From NCBI GenBank assembly GCA_035426385.1, contig DAOLZQ010000007.1, positions 7,067-71,066 of the forward strand: a stretch of DNA of 64,000 nt, given 5' to 3'. Position numbers and translations under genes: made by a program. The DNA comes from Parvibacillus sp035426385 (GTDB lineage Bacteria > Bacteroidota > Bacteroidia > Chitinophagales > Saprospiraceae). The notes beneath the pieces are model-generated. The model ran no database searches, was not told the origin of the DNA, and was given only the letters and a program-made list of their open reading frames with translations. This document shows positions 17,857 through 26,487 of the stretch, piece after piece. Numbering within the stretch: position 1 is the stretch's first letter; every line of letters starts with the position of its first letter.

Positions 17857-19536
17857 ATGAAATCTAGAGTGATTGTTTGGGGCAGAGATAGTGAGCAGCA
17901 TAAAGTACTATTGGCACTTATGTTGAATCCTGTGGAGAATAAAATACAAGTCTTATCCTTTCCCGAAGATGTAGTAACCGCTGAGTTTGAAAATCTGCTA
18001 AACAACGAATGGAAAGCAGAGCATGAAATGACATTCCCAGAAGGCTATAAACAGATGGAAGTCGAGTTGACTGCTGCCGGCAGTATTTTGCCTGAGGGAT
18101 ATTCTACCGATCAGGAGGATTTAATCAATCGTACTCAGACCGAATGGCAGTTCAGGGTGCTTTCTACCAGACTAAGTGAAAACTATAAGTCAGAACTAGA
18201 AATGATGAAGGACAAGATCGGATCAGTTACTCAATATGAGCAGTCATTATGGAATGAATTAAAAGGTGTTTGGGAAAAAATTCAAAATCAAATCCGTGAG
18301 AAATTCCTCTTACCTGAGCATATAGATCATTTGAGAAGCTCCACAAATGAGTTGTTTGGCCAACTGAAGGAAAAAAGAAAAGACCTGGATAAAGTATTCA
18401 ATGATAAGTCCACCCAATTTAAAGACGAGTTTTTCGAGGCAATAGATTCAATAGAGGAAAGATTAAATAAGGGACTAAGTTTCCAACCCATCTTCGAAGA
18501 ACTGAAACAGATTCAACAACGCTTTAATCAAACTAAATTTAGCAATCCTGATAGAAGGTCAGTTTGGAATAAACTAGATGGTGCTTTTAAAATACTGAAG
18601 GAGAAAAGGTATGGAAAGCAATCTGAAGGGACTCAAAACAATGCATTAGATAGGCTTAACAAACGATATGAAGGTTTGCTAGGTGCAATCAAAAAGATGG
18701 AAAAATCCATCCAATATGACGAAAAAGAACTTGATTTTCAGAGTAAGCGCTCTGATGATTTCAGCGGTCAGCTAGAGGTTCAGATCAGACAAGCCAAAAT
18801 AAAAATGACAGAGGAACGGGTCAACTCCAAAAAGGAAAAGCTGGCTGAGATGGTGCGTACAAAAGAAGAGCTGGAAGGCAAACAAGAAAGAATACAACAA
18901 AATGAAAAGGCACGAGCTGAAAAAGATACCGCTAAGAAAGCCGCCGAAGAATTAGTAGCGGCACAAATAGCAGCGGCAAGCGCTGCTAGAGCCGAAAATG
19001 AAAACGAACTGGAAGAGAAAGCCAGAATGATTACTGAATCAAAAAAACCGTTTGCAGAGCCGGAAAAATTAATAGAGGCTGCTGCAGAACCAAAATTAAT
19101 TGAAAGCCCGGAAGTAGATCAGAATGCCTCTTCAGAAGAAAAGGTCGAAGCTACTGTAGATCAGAGCAATCCTAATATAAGTAATGCGGAATTAGATATA
19201 GCAGATGATGTAGCAACATCAAATGAAGCACAAATAGAGGAAGAGAAAATGAGTTCAGCATCTACCGGACCATTGGCGGATGAGGAGCTCCAAAATGAAT
19301 CTGCTCCTATAGCTGAATCCCCAATAACTTCTGAGGCCGGTGATGAGTCAATTGAAGCAAGTACTCCTCAGGAAAACTCTTCAGAGGCATCCGCAGAAGG
19401 TGAAAACACCTTCATGGAGAATGTGACCCATTCAGTAGAAGATGCCATAGACACCGTCAAGGCCGTAGCGTCAGTACTTGGAGATAAGTTAGATGATATG
19501 CTGGAAAGGTTTACCGATAAAAAAGAGGAAGAATAG
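17857..19536 (+). CDS. Coiled-coil protein of unknown function, acidic C-terminus
   Basis: 559 residues, no signal peptide, so cytoplasmic. Residues 1-85 look globular (SRVIVWGRDSEQHKVLLALML). Residues about 90-375 are long helices with repeated Trp-containing segments (SLWNELKGVWEKIQNQIREKF, SVWNKLDGAFKILKEKR) that recall DUF349-type helical repeats; the Ala/Lys/Glu segment at 350-380 is strongly coiled-coil. Residues about 390-520 are Glu/Ser/Ala-rich and probably disordered. The last 40 residues (MENVTHSVEDAIDTVKAVAS) form an amphipathic helix. I do not recognise a named family. It sits between asd and an MCE protein gene, with about 95 nt on each side. Confidence 0.75.
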   Translation: MKSRVIVWGRDSEQHKVLLALMLNPVENKIQVLSFPEDVVTAEFENLLNNEWKAEHEMTFPEGYKQMEVELTAAGSILPEGYSTDQEDLINRTQTEWQFRVLSTRLSENYKSELEMMKDKIGSVTQYEQSLWNELKGVWEKIQNQIREKFLLPEHIDHLRSSTNELFGQLKEKRKDLDKVFNDKSTQFKDEFFEAIDSIEERLNKGLSFQPIFEELKQIQQRFNQTKFSNPDRRSVWNKLDGAFKILKEKRYGKQSEGTQNNALDRLNKRYEGLLGAIKKMEKSIQYDEKELDFQSKRSDDFSGQLEVQIRQAKIKMTEERVNSKKEKLAEMVRTKEELEGKQERIQQNEKARAEKDTAKKAAEELVAAQIAAASAARAENENELEEKARMITESKKPFAEPEKLIEAAAEPKLIESPEVDQNASSEEKVEATVDQSNPNISNAELDIADDVATSNEAQIEEEKMSSASTGPLADEELQNESAPIAESPITSEAGDESIEASTPQENSSEASAEGENTFMENVTHSVEDAIDTVKAVASVLGDKLDDMLERFTDKKEEE

Positions 19537-19632
19537 TTTTTGTAAACATTTATTATAATTTCTCCTTTACCTAAGGCAATATTTAAAATTTACTATGCTT
19601 TGCATTGGAAATAAATAGCATCAACAATTTAC

Positions 19633-20748
19633 ATGAAGAAAGAAATAAGGATTGGATTACTGGCTGCATTGGCTATCACCATATTAATCGGTGGTTTTAA
19701 ATTTTTAAAAGGGAAAGATGTATTCAATCGAAATCAGACCTTCCTAGTAGAATACAAAGATGCGAATAATGTTACGGTAAGTACTCCGGTCTATATCCAT
19801 GGTTTTCAGGTAGGTATTATTAAGGACATCTATTTAAGTCCAAAAAACATGGAATCCATTATTATTGAGCTGGAAGTAGCAAAAAATATAAAAGTTCCAA
19901 AGTGGGCCGTAGCTGAGATAATAGATGTAGGTCTGATGGGTAATAAGGCGGTAAATCTTCAGTTTAAAGGGATGTGCCAGGGAAATGACTGTGCAAATTC
20001 GGGAGATTATCTTGTAGGTAGAACTAGGGGGATGCTATCTTCAATCATTGGTGATCCTGATGAGTTAGACCTATATATGAGGCAACTGAAGGTGGGAATA
20101 TCCGGGATATTAGATACTGTAAATTATTACTTTAAGAATGCAGATAAGAGTACTGGACTTGGTCTTGCTGTAAACAACATTCAAAATACACTTCAAAATC
20201 TGGAAAAGATCACCAACCAATTCAATATTCTGCTACAAGCATCAAATAAGCAGTTGCAGGGTACTTTTAGTAATTTGAACTCAATCACCGGCAATATCAA
20301 TTCAAAAAATAAAGAAATCTCAGACTTACTCAGTAATCTTAATGACATCTCCGTTCAAATAAAGGGTGCTGAGATAGATAAGACACTGGGCGTGGCGCGC
20401 ACGACACTCACCTCAGCCAATGACCGCATTGAAGATCTAGATAAGACAATCAATGAAGCAAATGAGGCCATAAATAAAATATCCAGGATAGTCACCAAGG
20501 TGGATAATGGTTCGGGCTCACTTGGAAAGCTCATTAATGACAATGATCTTTACAATAACATCGAAAGACTTTCAAAGCAAGCTGACCTTTTGGTGCAAGA
20601 TCTCCGTTTGAATCCAAAGCGGTATGTTAATGTCTCTATAATAGGACGCAAACAAAAGACTTATACCCTACCAGCCAATGACCCCGCCGAAAAAGTACTC
20701 CAAATTACTACTGAACCAGATTCTACAAAAATCTCACCTGAAAATTAA
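19633..20748 (+). CDS. MCE/MlaD family protein
   Basis: 371 residues. One N-terminal membrane anchor (about 7-24, LLAALAITILIGGFKF), then an MCE domain (about 38-115: FLVEYKDANNVTVSTPVYIHGFQVGIIKDI). Residues about 165-325 are helical with many Asn/Leu, forming the long bundle seen after MCE domains. MlaD-type proteins form hexameric rings that carry phospholipids between inner and outer membranes. The partner permease and ATPase (MlaE/MlaF) are not adjacent. In Bacteroidota such genes can stand apart. Confident for family, less for the pathway. Confidence 0.88.
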   Translation: MKKEIRIGLLAALAITILIGGFKFLKGKDVFNRNQTFLVEYKDANNVTVSTPVYIHGFQVGIIKDIYLSPKNMESIIIELEVAKNIKVPKWAVAEIIDVGLMGNKAVNLQFKGMCQGNDCANSGDYLVGRTRGMLSSIIGDPDELDLYMRQLKVGISGILDTVNYYFKNADKSTGLGLAVNNIQNTLQNLEKITNQFNILLQASNKQLQGTFSNLNSITGNINSKNKEISDLLSNLNDISVQIKGAEIDKTLGVARTTLTSANDRIEDLDKTINEANEAINKISRIVTKVDNGSGSLGKLINDNDLYNNIERLSKQADLLVQDLRLNPKRYVNVSIIGRKQKTYTLPANDPAEKVLQITTEPDSTKISPEN

Positions 20749-20812
20749 TTTCATTTAAGGTATACTTTTGGTCGGGATAGTCGTTTATAACCCGAATGTC
20801 ATTACAGAACAT

Positions 20813-20820
20813 TATCTTTG
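20813..20820 (+). promoter_or_regulatory. -7 box for the bamD operon
   Basis: TATCTTTG, ending 7 nt before the bamD ATG at 20828. The predicted mRNA leader is only a few nucleotides. Confidence 0.5.
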
Positions 20821-20827
20821 CGCCCTT

Positions 20828-21664
20828 ATGAGATATTTGATCATTATTAGCTTGTTCTTTCTTGTCTTATTCAGCACCGGATGCAAGTCCGAATTTGAAA
20901 AAATGCGCGCCAGTAATGATACAGAGCTCGTATATAAGAAAGCTATCAACTATTATAAGGATAAGGACTACTACAAAGCTCAGGTGCTGCTGGAACAGAT
21001 CCTAGGTAGATATAGGGGCAAGAAAGAGGCAGAAGACCTATATTTTAAATACGCTTATACCCATTATTATTTGAAGAACTATGTCCTTGCGGCCAGTTAC
21101 TTTCAAAATTTTGCCAATACCTACATAACCAGTGATCTAAGGCAAGAAGCGGCTTATATGTCAGCCTATTGTAACTATCTGCAAAGCCCCGACTATAAGT
21201 TAGACCAGACCTACACGTATAAGGCTATAGATGAATTGCAAAATTTCATCAATAATTATCCCCAAAATGAACGGGTAAAAGATGCGAATAAACTGATAGA
21301 CGAGCTTCGCGCAAAGCTGGAGCATAAAACCATGGATGAAGCGGATCTATATTATAACCTCCGTCAGTACCAGGCAGCGACCAATACACTACAGAATATG
21401 CTAAAGGACTTTCCTGACTCTCGCAATGTGGAAACTATAAGGTACATGATTGTCAAGTCAAACTATAATCTGGCTTCTAATAGCATATACAATAAGAAAT
21501 TGGAGCGATTTGAAAATGCCCAAATTTCTGCAGAATTTTTTATGTCTAAATTTCCGAAGAGTAAATTGAGAAAAGAAATCTCACAAATATTAAGAACTAC
21601 CAAACAAAATATTAAAAATTTGAATGATGGATATCAAAACAAAAGCACAGGGAATAGATCCTAA
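20828..21664 (+). CDS. bamD: Outer membrane assembly lipoprotein BamD
   Basis: 278 residues from ATG 20828; a longer frame starts at 20768 but its extra N-terminus breaks the signal peptide and lies over the promoter box. Lipobox FSTGC. Tetratricopeptide-like helices follow: YKKAINYYKDKDYYKAQVL, YFKYAYTHYYLKNYVLAASYF, and the conserved EAAYMSAYCNYLQSP pattern. It works with BamA to insert beta-barrels into the outer membrane. First gene of the run bamD-rpoZ-coaBC-porD-purN, overlapping rpoZ by about 38 nt. Confidence 0.92.
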   Translation: MRYLIIISLFFLVLFSTGCKSEFEKMRASNDTELVYKKAINYYKDKDYYKAQVLLEQILGRYRGKKEAEDLYFKYAYTHYYLKNYVLAASYFQNFANTYITSDLRQEAAYMSAYCNYLQSPDYKLDQTYTYKAIDELQNFINNYPQNERVKDANKLIDELRAKLEHKTMDEADLYYNLRQYQAATNTLQNMLKDFPDSRNVETIRYMIVKSNYNLASNSIYNKKLERFENAQISAEFFMSKFPKSKLRKEISQILRTTKQNIKNLNDGYQNKSTGNRS

Positions 21665-21959
21665 TTGCCACGCCAGGGACATAAAAAATATGGCCGCTCA
21701 GACTTCAAACATTTATGAGTCAATCTCAGTGATCACTTTGCGTGCACGCCAGTTGCAAACTGAGTTGAAGCGCGAATTAAACCATAAACTGGAAGAGTTT
21801 ACTGTATCTTCAGATACTATTGAAGAAGTACAAGAAAACAAAGAACAGATAGAAATATCTAAATTTTATGAAAAAATGCCCAATCCGGCGATTATTGCAA
21901 CTGAAGAATTCTTAAAAGGAGAATTAACCTTCAGATATAAAGATCAGGATCAAGATTAA
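21627..21959 (+). CDS. rpoZ: RNA polymerase subunit omega
   Basis: About 110 residues, small RNA polymerase subunit that helps assemble beta'. The core pattern ARDIKNMAAQTSNIYESISVITLRARQLQTELKREL matches Bacteroidota RpoZ. The last 30 residues (NPAIIATEEFLKGELTFRY) also fit that lineage. Two ATG codons (21624 and 21627) are possible starts. Both lie inside the 3' end of bamD, so the genes overlap by about 40 nt in different frames, suggesting translational coupling. Confidence 0.88.
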   Translation: MDIKTKAQGIDPNCHARDIKNMAAQTSNIYESISVITLRARQLQTELKRELNHKLEEFTVSSDTIEEVQENKEQIEISKFYEKMPNPAIIATEEFLKGELTFRYKDQDQD

Positions 21960-21992
21960 TCAAACATCGCTGATTATCCAGGCTACCTCGCT

Positions 21993-23198
21993 ATGGATCT
22001 GAAAGGAAAAAAGATAATACTAGCCGTCTCGGGAAGCATAGCTGCTTACAAGTCGATTTATCTTTGCCGACTATTGGTCAAAGCAGGTGCCGAAGTGCGC
22101 GTGATTATGACTCGTGCAGCAGTCGACATGATTGGTGCTGTTTCATTTTCAACATTATCTAGAAATCCTGTGATTTCCGATATCCACGACGGAAATTCAT
22201 GGAATAATCACGTGGAACTTGGCTTATGGGCTGATCTTATGGTCATAGCGCCCGCCACTGCGAATACACTGTCTCATATGGCTAATGGCATATGTGACAG
22301 CCTTCTGGATGCAGTCTATCTCTCAGCTAAATGTCCTTTACTCTTTGCACCCGCGATGGATTTGGATATGTGGCAGCATAGATCTACGCAAAATAACATT
22401 GAAAAATTAATTTCTTTTGGGAATATCCTAATACCCGTCGAATCCGGTGATTTAGCTAGTGGCCTGACCGGGCCAGGCAGAATGGCTGAGCCGGAGACCA
22501 TATTTTCATTTATAAGTATGCAACTGCAGAAATCCAGAGATCTTTCTGGTAAAAAAGCACTTGTAACTGCAGGGCCGACCTACGAAAAGATTGATCCTGT
22601 CCGATTTATCGGTAATTATTCAACCGGAAAAATGGGGATTGCTCTTGCTATTGCGCTTTCTGAAAGAGGTGCGGATGTAACCCTAGTATTTGGACCAGGT
22701 TCTGCAGATCTTAGTTCTGTAAGCGACCTGAATATCATCAGGGTTGAGTCAGCCCAAGATATGTATGAGGCTTGTGAGCAGCATTTTGTTCAGGCGGATA
22801 TAACCATCATGGCCGCCGCAGTGGCTGATTATAAACCTGCCGAGATGGCCCATCAGAAAATAAAGAAATCCTCCGGTGCACCGGATTTAAAACTTATCAG
22901 AACCATTGACATAGCAGGCACACTCGGTCTGCATAAAAAAGCACACCAAGTATTGGTTGGATTTGCACTGGAAACCGAAAATGAAATCTACAATGCCCGC
23001 GAGAAGATGATGAAGAAAAACTTTGACATGATCGTACTCAATTCTCTCAGGGATCCTGGTGCGGGATTTGGTCATGATACCAATAGAGTGACCATTATGT
23101 CAAAAAATGGCGCAGAGCTAACAACTGAAACAAAGTCAAAGCAAGAAATCGCCGGAATAATCGTTTCTGAAATAATAAAATCGATTAAAAAATCATAG
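21993..23198 (+). CDS. coaBC: Bifunctional CoaBC (phosphopantothenoylcysteine synthetase/decarboxylase)
   Basis: 401 residues. CoaC flavin decarboxylase (about 1-180) then CoaB synthetase (about 185-401), two steps of coenzyme A synthesis. Flavin-site text AVSGSIAAYKS and catalytic-type His73 (NHVELG) are present. CoaB shows VTAGPTYEKIDPVRFIGNYSTGKMG and AAVADYKP. Two CoaC columns differ from the E. coli enzyme: the PAMN motif reads PAMD (Asp123), and the Cys of the clamp (ACGxxGPGRM) is Ser156 (LASGLTGPGRM). I believe PAMD is common in Bacteroidota. It is 33 nt after rpoZ and 1 nt before porD. Confidence 0.93.
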   Translation: MDLKGKKIILAVSGSIAAYKSIYLCRLLVKAGAEVRVIMTRAAVDMIGAVSFSTLSRNPVISDIHDGNSWNNHVELGLWADLMVIAPATANTLSHMANGICDSLLDAVYLSAKCPLLFAPAMDLDMWQHRSTQNNIEKLISFGNILIPVESGDLASGLTGPGRMAEPETIFSFISMQLQKSRDLSGKKALVTAGPTYEKIDPVRFIGNYSTGKMGIALAIALSERGADVTLVFGPGSADLSSVSDLNIIRVESAQDMYEACEQHFVQADITIMAAAVADYKPAEMAHQKIKKSSGAPDLKLIRTIDIAGTLGLHKKAHQVLVGFALETENEIYNAREKMMKKNFDMIVLNSLRDPGAGFGHDTNRVTIMSKNGAELTTETKSKQEIAGIIVSEIIKSIKKS

Positions 23199-23199
23199 G

Positions 23200-24114
23200 A
23201 TGAACAAACTATACTTGTTTTTACTATTTATCTGCTGCTCGGCATCACTTTCTGCTCAAGAGATACAATATACCATTAATGTCAATACACCCAAGTTGCA
23301 GACTGCAGATCCTGCCACTATCGAGACATTCAAGAAGACGATAATAGACTTCCTGAATAATCAGGCATGGACCGACGAATCAGTTAAAGATGAAGAAAAG
23401 ATCAAAGTGAATCTTCAGATTACGATAAGCAATGATCCTTCACCCACTCAGTTCGAAGCCTCTTTGGCTATTTTAGCTACCCGCCCGGTATATGGCTCTA
23501 CTTATGAATCTGTCATCTTTCAATATGTAGATGATAAAGTCAATTTTAACTTCGAACCAGGAAATAGTTATACTTTTAATATCAATACTTATTCGGACAA
23601 TCTCACCTCTATTCTCTCCTATTACTCTTATCTGATCTTGGGTCTGGATAAAGATTCATTTGCTGATCATGGTGGCGATGCAATGTTTGAAAAAGCACAA
23701 CAAGTAGTCAATGTGTTACCTACTGGAATTTCTCAGGGTGCTACAGCAGGTTGGGATGTGAATTCTGCCTCTAGAAATAACCAAACTCGTTATTATTTGA
23801 TCGAGAACCTAAATAATAAGAAACTGAGTGCCTTCCGGACCGGATTTTATGAATACCACTTACACGGTCTGGATCTATTCTCTTCAGATATATTAGGAGC
23901 AAGAAAAAATATGATTAATGCACTCAAATCCTGGGAAAAGTCATACGATTCCTATAATACGGCTCTTATCATTTCGCTTATGGCAAATATCAAGACTGAT
24001 GAACTCGTCGATATATTCAAGCCTGCAGAAAAGACAGAAAAAGAAGAGGTCGCACGCATTCTATCTAAACTCAATCCATCAGGAAGACAAAAATTAATAG
24101 ATCTTCAGCGTTAA
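23200..24114 (+). CDS. porD: T9SS protein PorD (DUF4835 family)
   Basis: 304 residues. Signal peptide about 1-19 (LLFICCSASLSAQE). The conserved DUF4835 text is throughout: YTINVNTPKLQTADPATIE, ATRPVYGSTYESVIFQY, YYSYLILGLDKDSFADHGGD. This family is annotated as type IX secretion protein PorD; its exact role is not established. It directly follows coaBC, the arrangement seen in many Bacteroidota where recN comes next. Here purN follows instead. Confidence 0.9.
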   Translation: MNKLYLFLLFICCSASLSAQEIQYTINVNTPKLQTADPATIETFKKTIIDFLNNQAWTDESVKDEEKIKVNLQITISNDPSPTQFEASLAILATRPVYGSTYESVIFQYVDDKVNFNFEPGNSYTFNINTYSDNLTSILSYYSYLILGLDKDSFADHGGDAMFEKAQQVVNVLPTGISQGATAGWDVNSASRNNQTRYYLIENLNNKKLSAFRTGFYEYHLHGLDLFSSDILGARKNMINALKSWEKSYDSYNTALIISLMANIKTDELVDIFKPAEKTEKEEVARILSKLNPSGRQKLIDLQR

Positions 24115-24116
24115 CC

Positions 24117-24725
24117 ATGGATACTACATCTGCACACCTGGCCATATTTGCTTCCGGAGGTGGCAGTAATGCATTGGAAATAATCAAATACTTCCAGTAC
24201 CATCGCACTATTCAGGTTAAACTTTTGGTAGTCAACCGTAAAAATGCAGGAGCGATACAGCATGCAATAGAAAACAATATCCCCTATATTTTTTGGTCAA
24301 AAGAAAAGTGGAGTGATCAGGTGCGAACCCTTGATATCTTGAGGACTTATGACATAAATGGAGTAATCTTGGCTGGTTTCCTGGCATTAATTCCGCCCTA
24401 CTTAATCGAAGAATATCAGAATAGAATACTCAATATCCATCCCGCTCTGTTACCTGATTTCGGAGGAAAAGGCATGTACGGTCAACATGTCCACCGTGCA
24501 GTGAGTCAAAGCAGAAAACAAGTGACCGGTCTCACCATTCACCTGATCAATACTCAATATGATGAGGGCAAGATATTGGCTCAATGCCGAATTCCGATAA
24601 TTGCAGGAATGGATCATCAGAATATTGCCGCTAAAGTTTTAAAATATGAACATCGACTCTACTCACCCGTGATAGAATTCTTTTTCAAATGTATTTCAGC
24701 TGAGAAAATCCACCCATCTGATTAA
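24117..24725 (+). CDS. purN: Phosphoribosylglycinamide formyltransferase
   Basis: Transfers a formyl group from 10-formyltetrahydrofolate to GAR in purine synthesis. 202 residues. The phosphate-binding loop FASGGGSNALEI, catalytic NIHPALLPDFGGKGMYG (Asn, His) and the YDEGKI segment (Asp) are all present. Last gene of the run that begins with bamD; 2 nt after porD. Start ATG 24117. Confidence 0.94.
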   Translation: MDTTSAHLAIFASGGGSNALEIIKYFQYHRTIQVKLLVVNRKNAGAIQHAIENNIPYIFWSKEKWSDQVRTLDILRTYDINGVILAGFLALIPPYLIEEYQNRILNIHPALLPDFGGKGMYGQHVHRAVSQSRKQVTGLTIHLINTQYDEGKILAQCRIPIIAGMDHQNIAAKVLKYEHRLYSPVIEFFFKCISAEKIHPSD

Positions 24726-24821
24726 ATTTAATTGAAATCCTGAGGGTATAATTATACATTTACACACTCAGCAAAATTGACTGGGTTTCACATATCCAAT
24801 TCATTTATAAATTATTTCATT

Positions 24822-26366
24822 TTGAAAAATACAATTCTGTCCCTCCTATTTATATTAGTAGTGATAACCATCGATGGTCAAACTAAACCTGAAGCAAAGA
24901 AATCACCGGTTGAATACAACATCAATCCTAAAGATACTTCTCGATTTGATCGAAAGATGAATATGGATTATAAAGCAGCTAAAGATGCTTCTGTAATGAT
25001 CAATGGCAAGTCTGTCCCATACACTGTGACTGCGTCTACCACACCTGTATGGGATGATAACGGCAAGACCATAGCCGGTATTTTTTCAGTTTATTATGAA
25101 CGAACTGATATCACTGATAAAACTACCAGGCCGATCGTATTTTCCTTCAATGGTGGTCCAGGTTCGGCTTCTCTATGGATGATGATCGGATACACTGGAC
25201 CCCGTCTGGTCAAAATAGATAGTGAAGGCTACCCAATTCAACCATTCGGCTTAAAGGACAATCCCAATTCGATTCTGGATGTTGCCGACCTAGTCTATGT
25301 AGATCCTGTCAATACGGGTTTCTCGAGACCCATCAGTGATAAATATGCCAAGGATAAATTCTTTGGGGTAAATGCGGATATTGAATACTTAGCAGAATGG
25401 GTAAATAGCTTTGTGACTAACCATAAGAGGTGGGCTTCTCCAAAGTTTCTTATAGGAGAAAGCTATGGTACAGTTAGGGTTGCAGGTCTGGCTCTGGAGT
25501 TGCAACAATCACAATGGATGTATCCAAATGGAGTGGTACTAGTCTCCCCGACTACTCTAGGCATAGATCGGAGTGGACCAATCAATGATGCACTAAGATT
25601 GCCTTATTTCGCAGCAACTGCCTGGTATCACAAAGCGCTTGCACCTCAGTTTCAAAATTTGGATCTTAATAATTTTCTGCCTGAGGTAGAAAGATTTACA
25701 CTTGATGAATTATTGCCAGCAGTCGCTATGGGTAGTTCACTGGATACTGATAGAAAGAATAAAATAGTCAGCCGTTTTGCTGCATACTCAGGCCTTTCTG
25801 AGCAAGTAGTGCGGGATTACAACCTTCAGGTACCATTCAACTTTTATTGGAAGGAATTACTGCGTAGCAGAGGTCAGACTATTGGCCGTCTGGACTCGAG
25901 ATATGTCGGTATAGATAACCAGGATGCGGGGAATAGTCCGGAGTATAATGCAGAGTTTGTAGCGTGGTTACAATCTTTCACTCCTTCCATCAATATGTAT
26001 CTCAGGGATGAATTGGGATTTCAGACCAGTTTAAAGTATAATGTCTTTGGTTCGGTGTACCCCTGGAATAATAACAACAATAATACAGGCAGTAATTTGC
26101 GTAGCGCCATGGCTCAGAATCCTTATCTACATCTCATGGTACAGTCGGGCTACTATGATGGCGCCTGTGACTATTTCAATGCAAAATACAACCTCTGGCA
26201 ATTGGATTTTAATGGACGCGTAAAAGATCGGATGAGTTGGAAAGGATATCGAGGTGGCCACATGATGTACCTGCGTCAGGAAGATCTTAAGTTGGCTACA
26301 CAGGATCTTAGAGATTTTATCAAGCAGAGCATCGATGCCACCTCAGTACCTGCCAGATACAAGTAA
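24822..26366 (+). CDS. Secreted serine carboxypeptidase-like (S10) protein
   Basis: An alpha/beta hydrolase of the S10 type that would cleave C-terminal residues. The TTG at 24822 gives a clean signal peptide (KNTILSLLFILVVITIDGQ); a TTG at 24777 would add 15 residues in front. The oxyanion-region FSFNGGPGSASLW, nucleophile elbow IGESYGTVR, and final His in YRGGHMMYLRQEDL are seen, so the Ser-Asp-His triad is probably complete. About 514 residues. Transcribed alone after purN and before lepB. Physiological substrate unknown. Confidence 0.88.
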   Translation: MKNTILSLLFILVVITIDGQTKPEAKKSPVEYNINPKDTSRFDRKMNMDYKAAKDASVMINGKSVPYTVTASTTPVWDDNGKTIAGIFSVYYERTDITDKTTRPIVFSFNGGPGSASLWMMIGYTGPRLVKIDSEGYPIQPFGLKDNPNSILDVADLVYVDPVNTGFSRPISDKYAKDKFFGVNADIEYLAEWVNSFVTNHKRWASPKFLIGESYGTVRVAGLALELQQSQWMYPNGVVLVSPTTLGIDRSGPINDALRLPYFAATAWYHKALAPQFQNLDLNNFLPEVERFTLDELLPAVAMGSSLDTDRKNKIVSRFAAYSGLSEQVVRDYNLQVPFNFYWKELLRSRGQTIGRLDSRYVGIDNQDAGNSPEYNAEFVAWLQSFTPSINMYLRDELGFQTSLKYNVFGSVYPWNNNNNNTGSNLRSAMAQNPYLHLMVQSGYYDGACDYFNAKYNLWQLDFNGRVKDRMSWKGYRGGHMMYLRQEDLKLATQDLRDFIKQSIDATSVPARYK

Positions 26367-26457
26367 ATGTTATAGACTGGTTTATTCCGAAATTTCTTCA
26401 TTGGGCAATGATTTGTCTCACGTAGTCGAAAAAATAAGGTATTTCTCTCATAACGGC

Positions 26458-26465
26458 TATCTTTG
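26458..26465 (+). promoter_or_regulatory. -7 box for lepB
   Basis: TATCTTTG, 22 nt before the GTG start at 26488. The TTTG at 26412-26415 is too distant to be its partner. Confidence 0.45.
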
Positions 26466-26487
26466 CCGCTATTAAATTATTCAGCAA

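Noticed and set aside
20768..20827. Longer BamD start
   Set aside because: It would place 20 residues before a clean lipoprotein signal and would lie over the TATCTTTG box. ATG 20828 is better.
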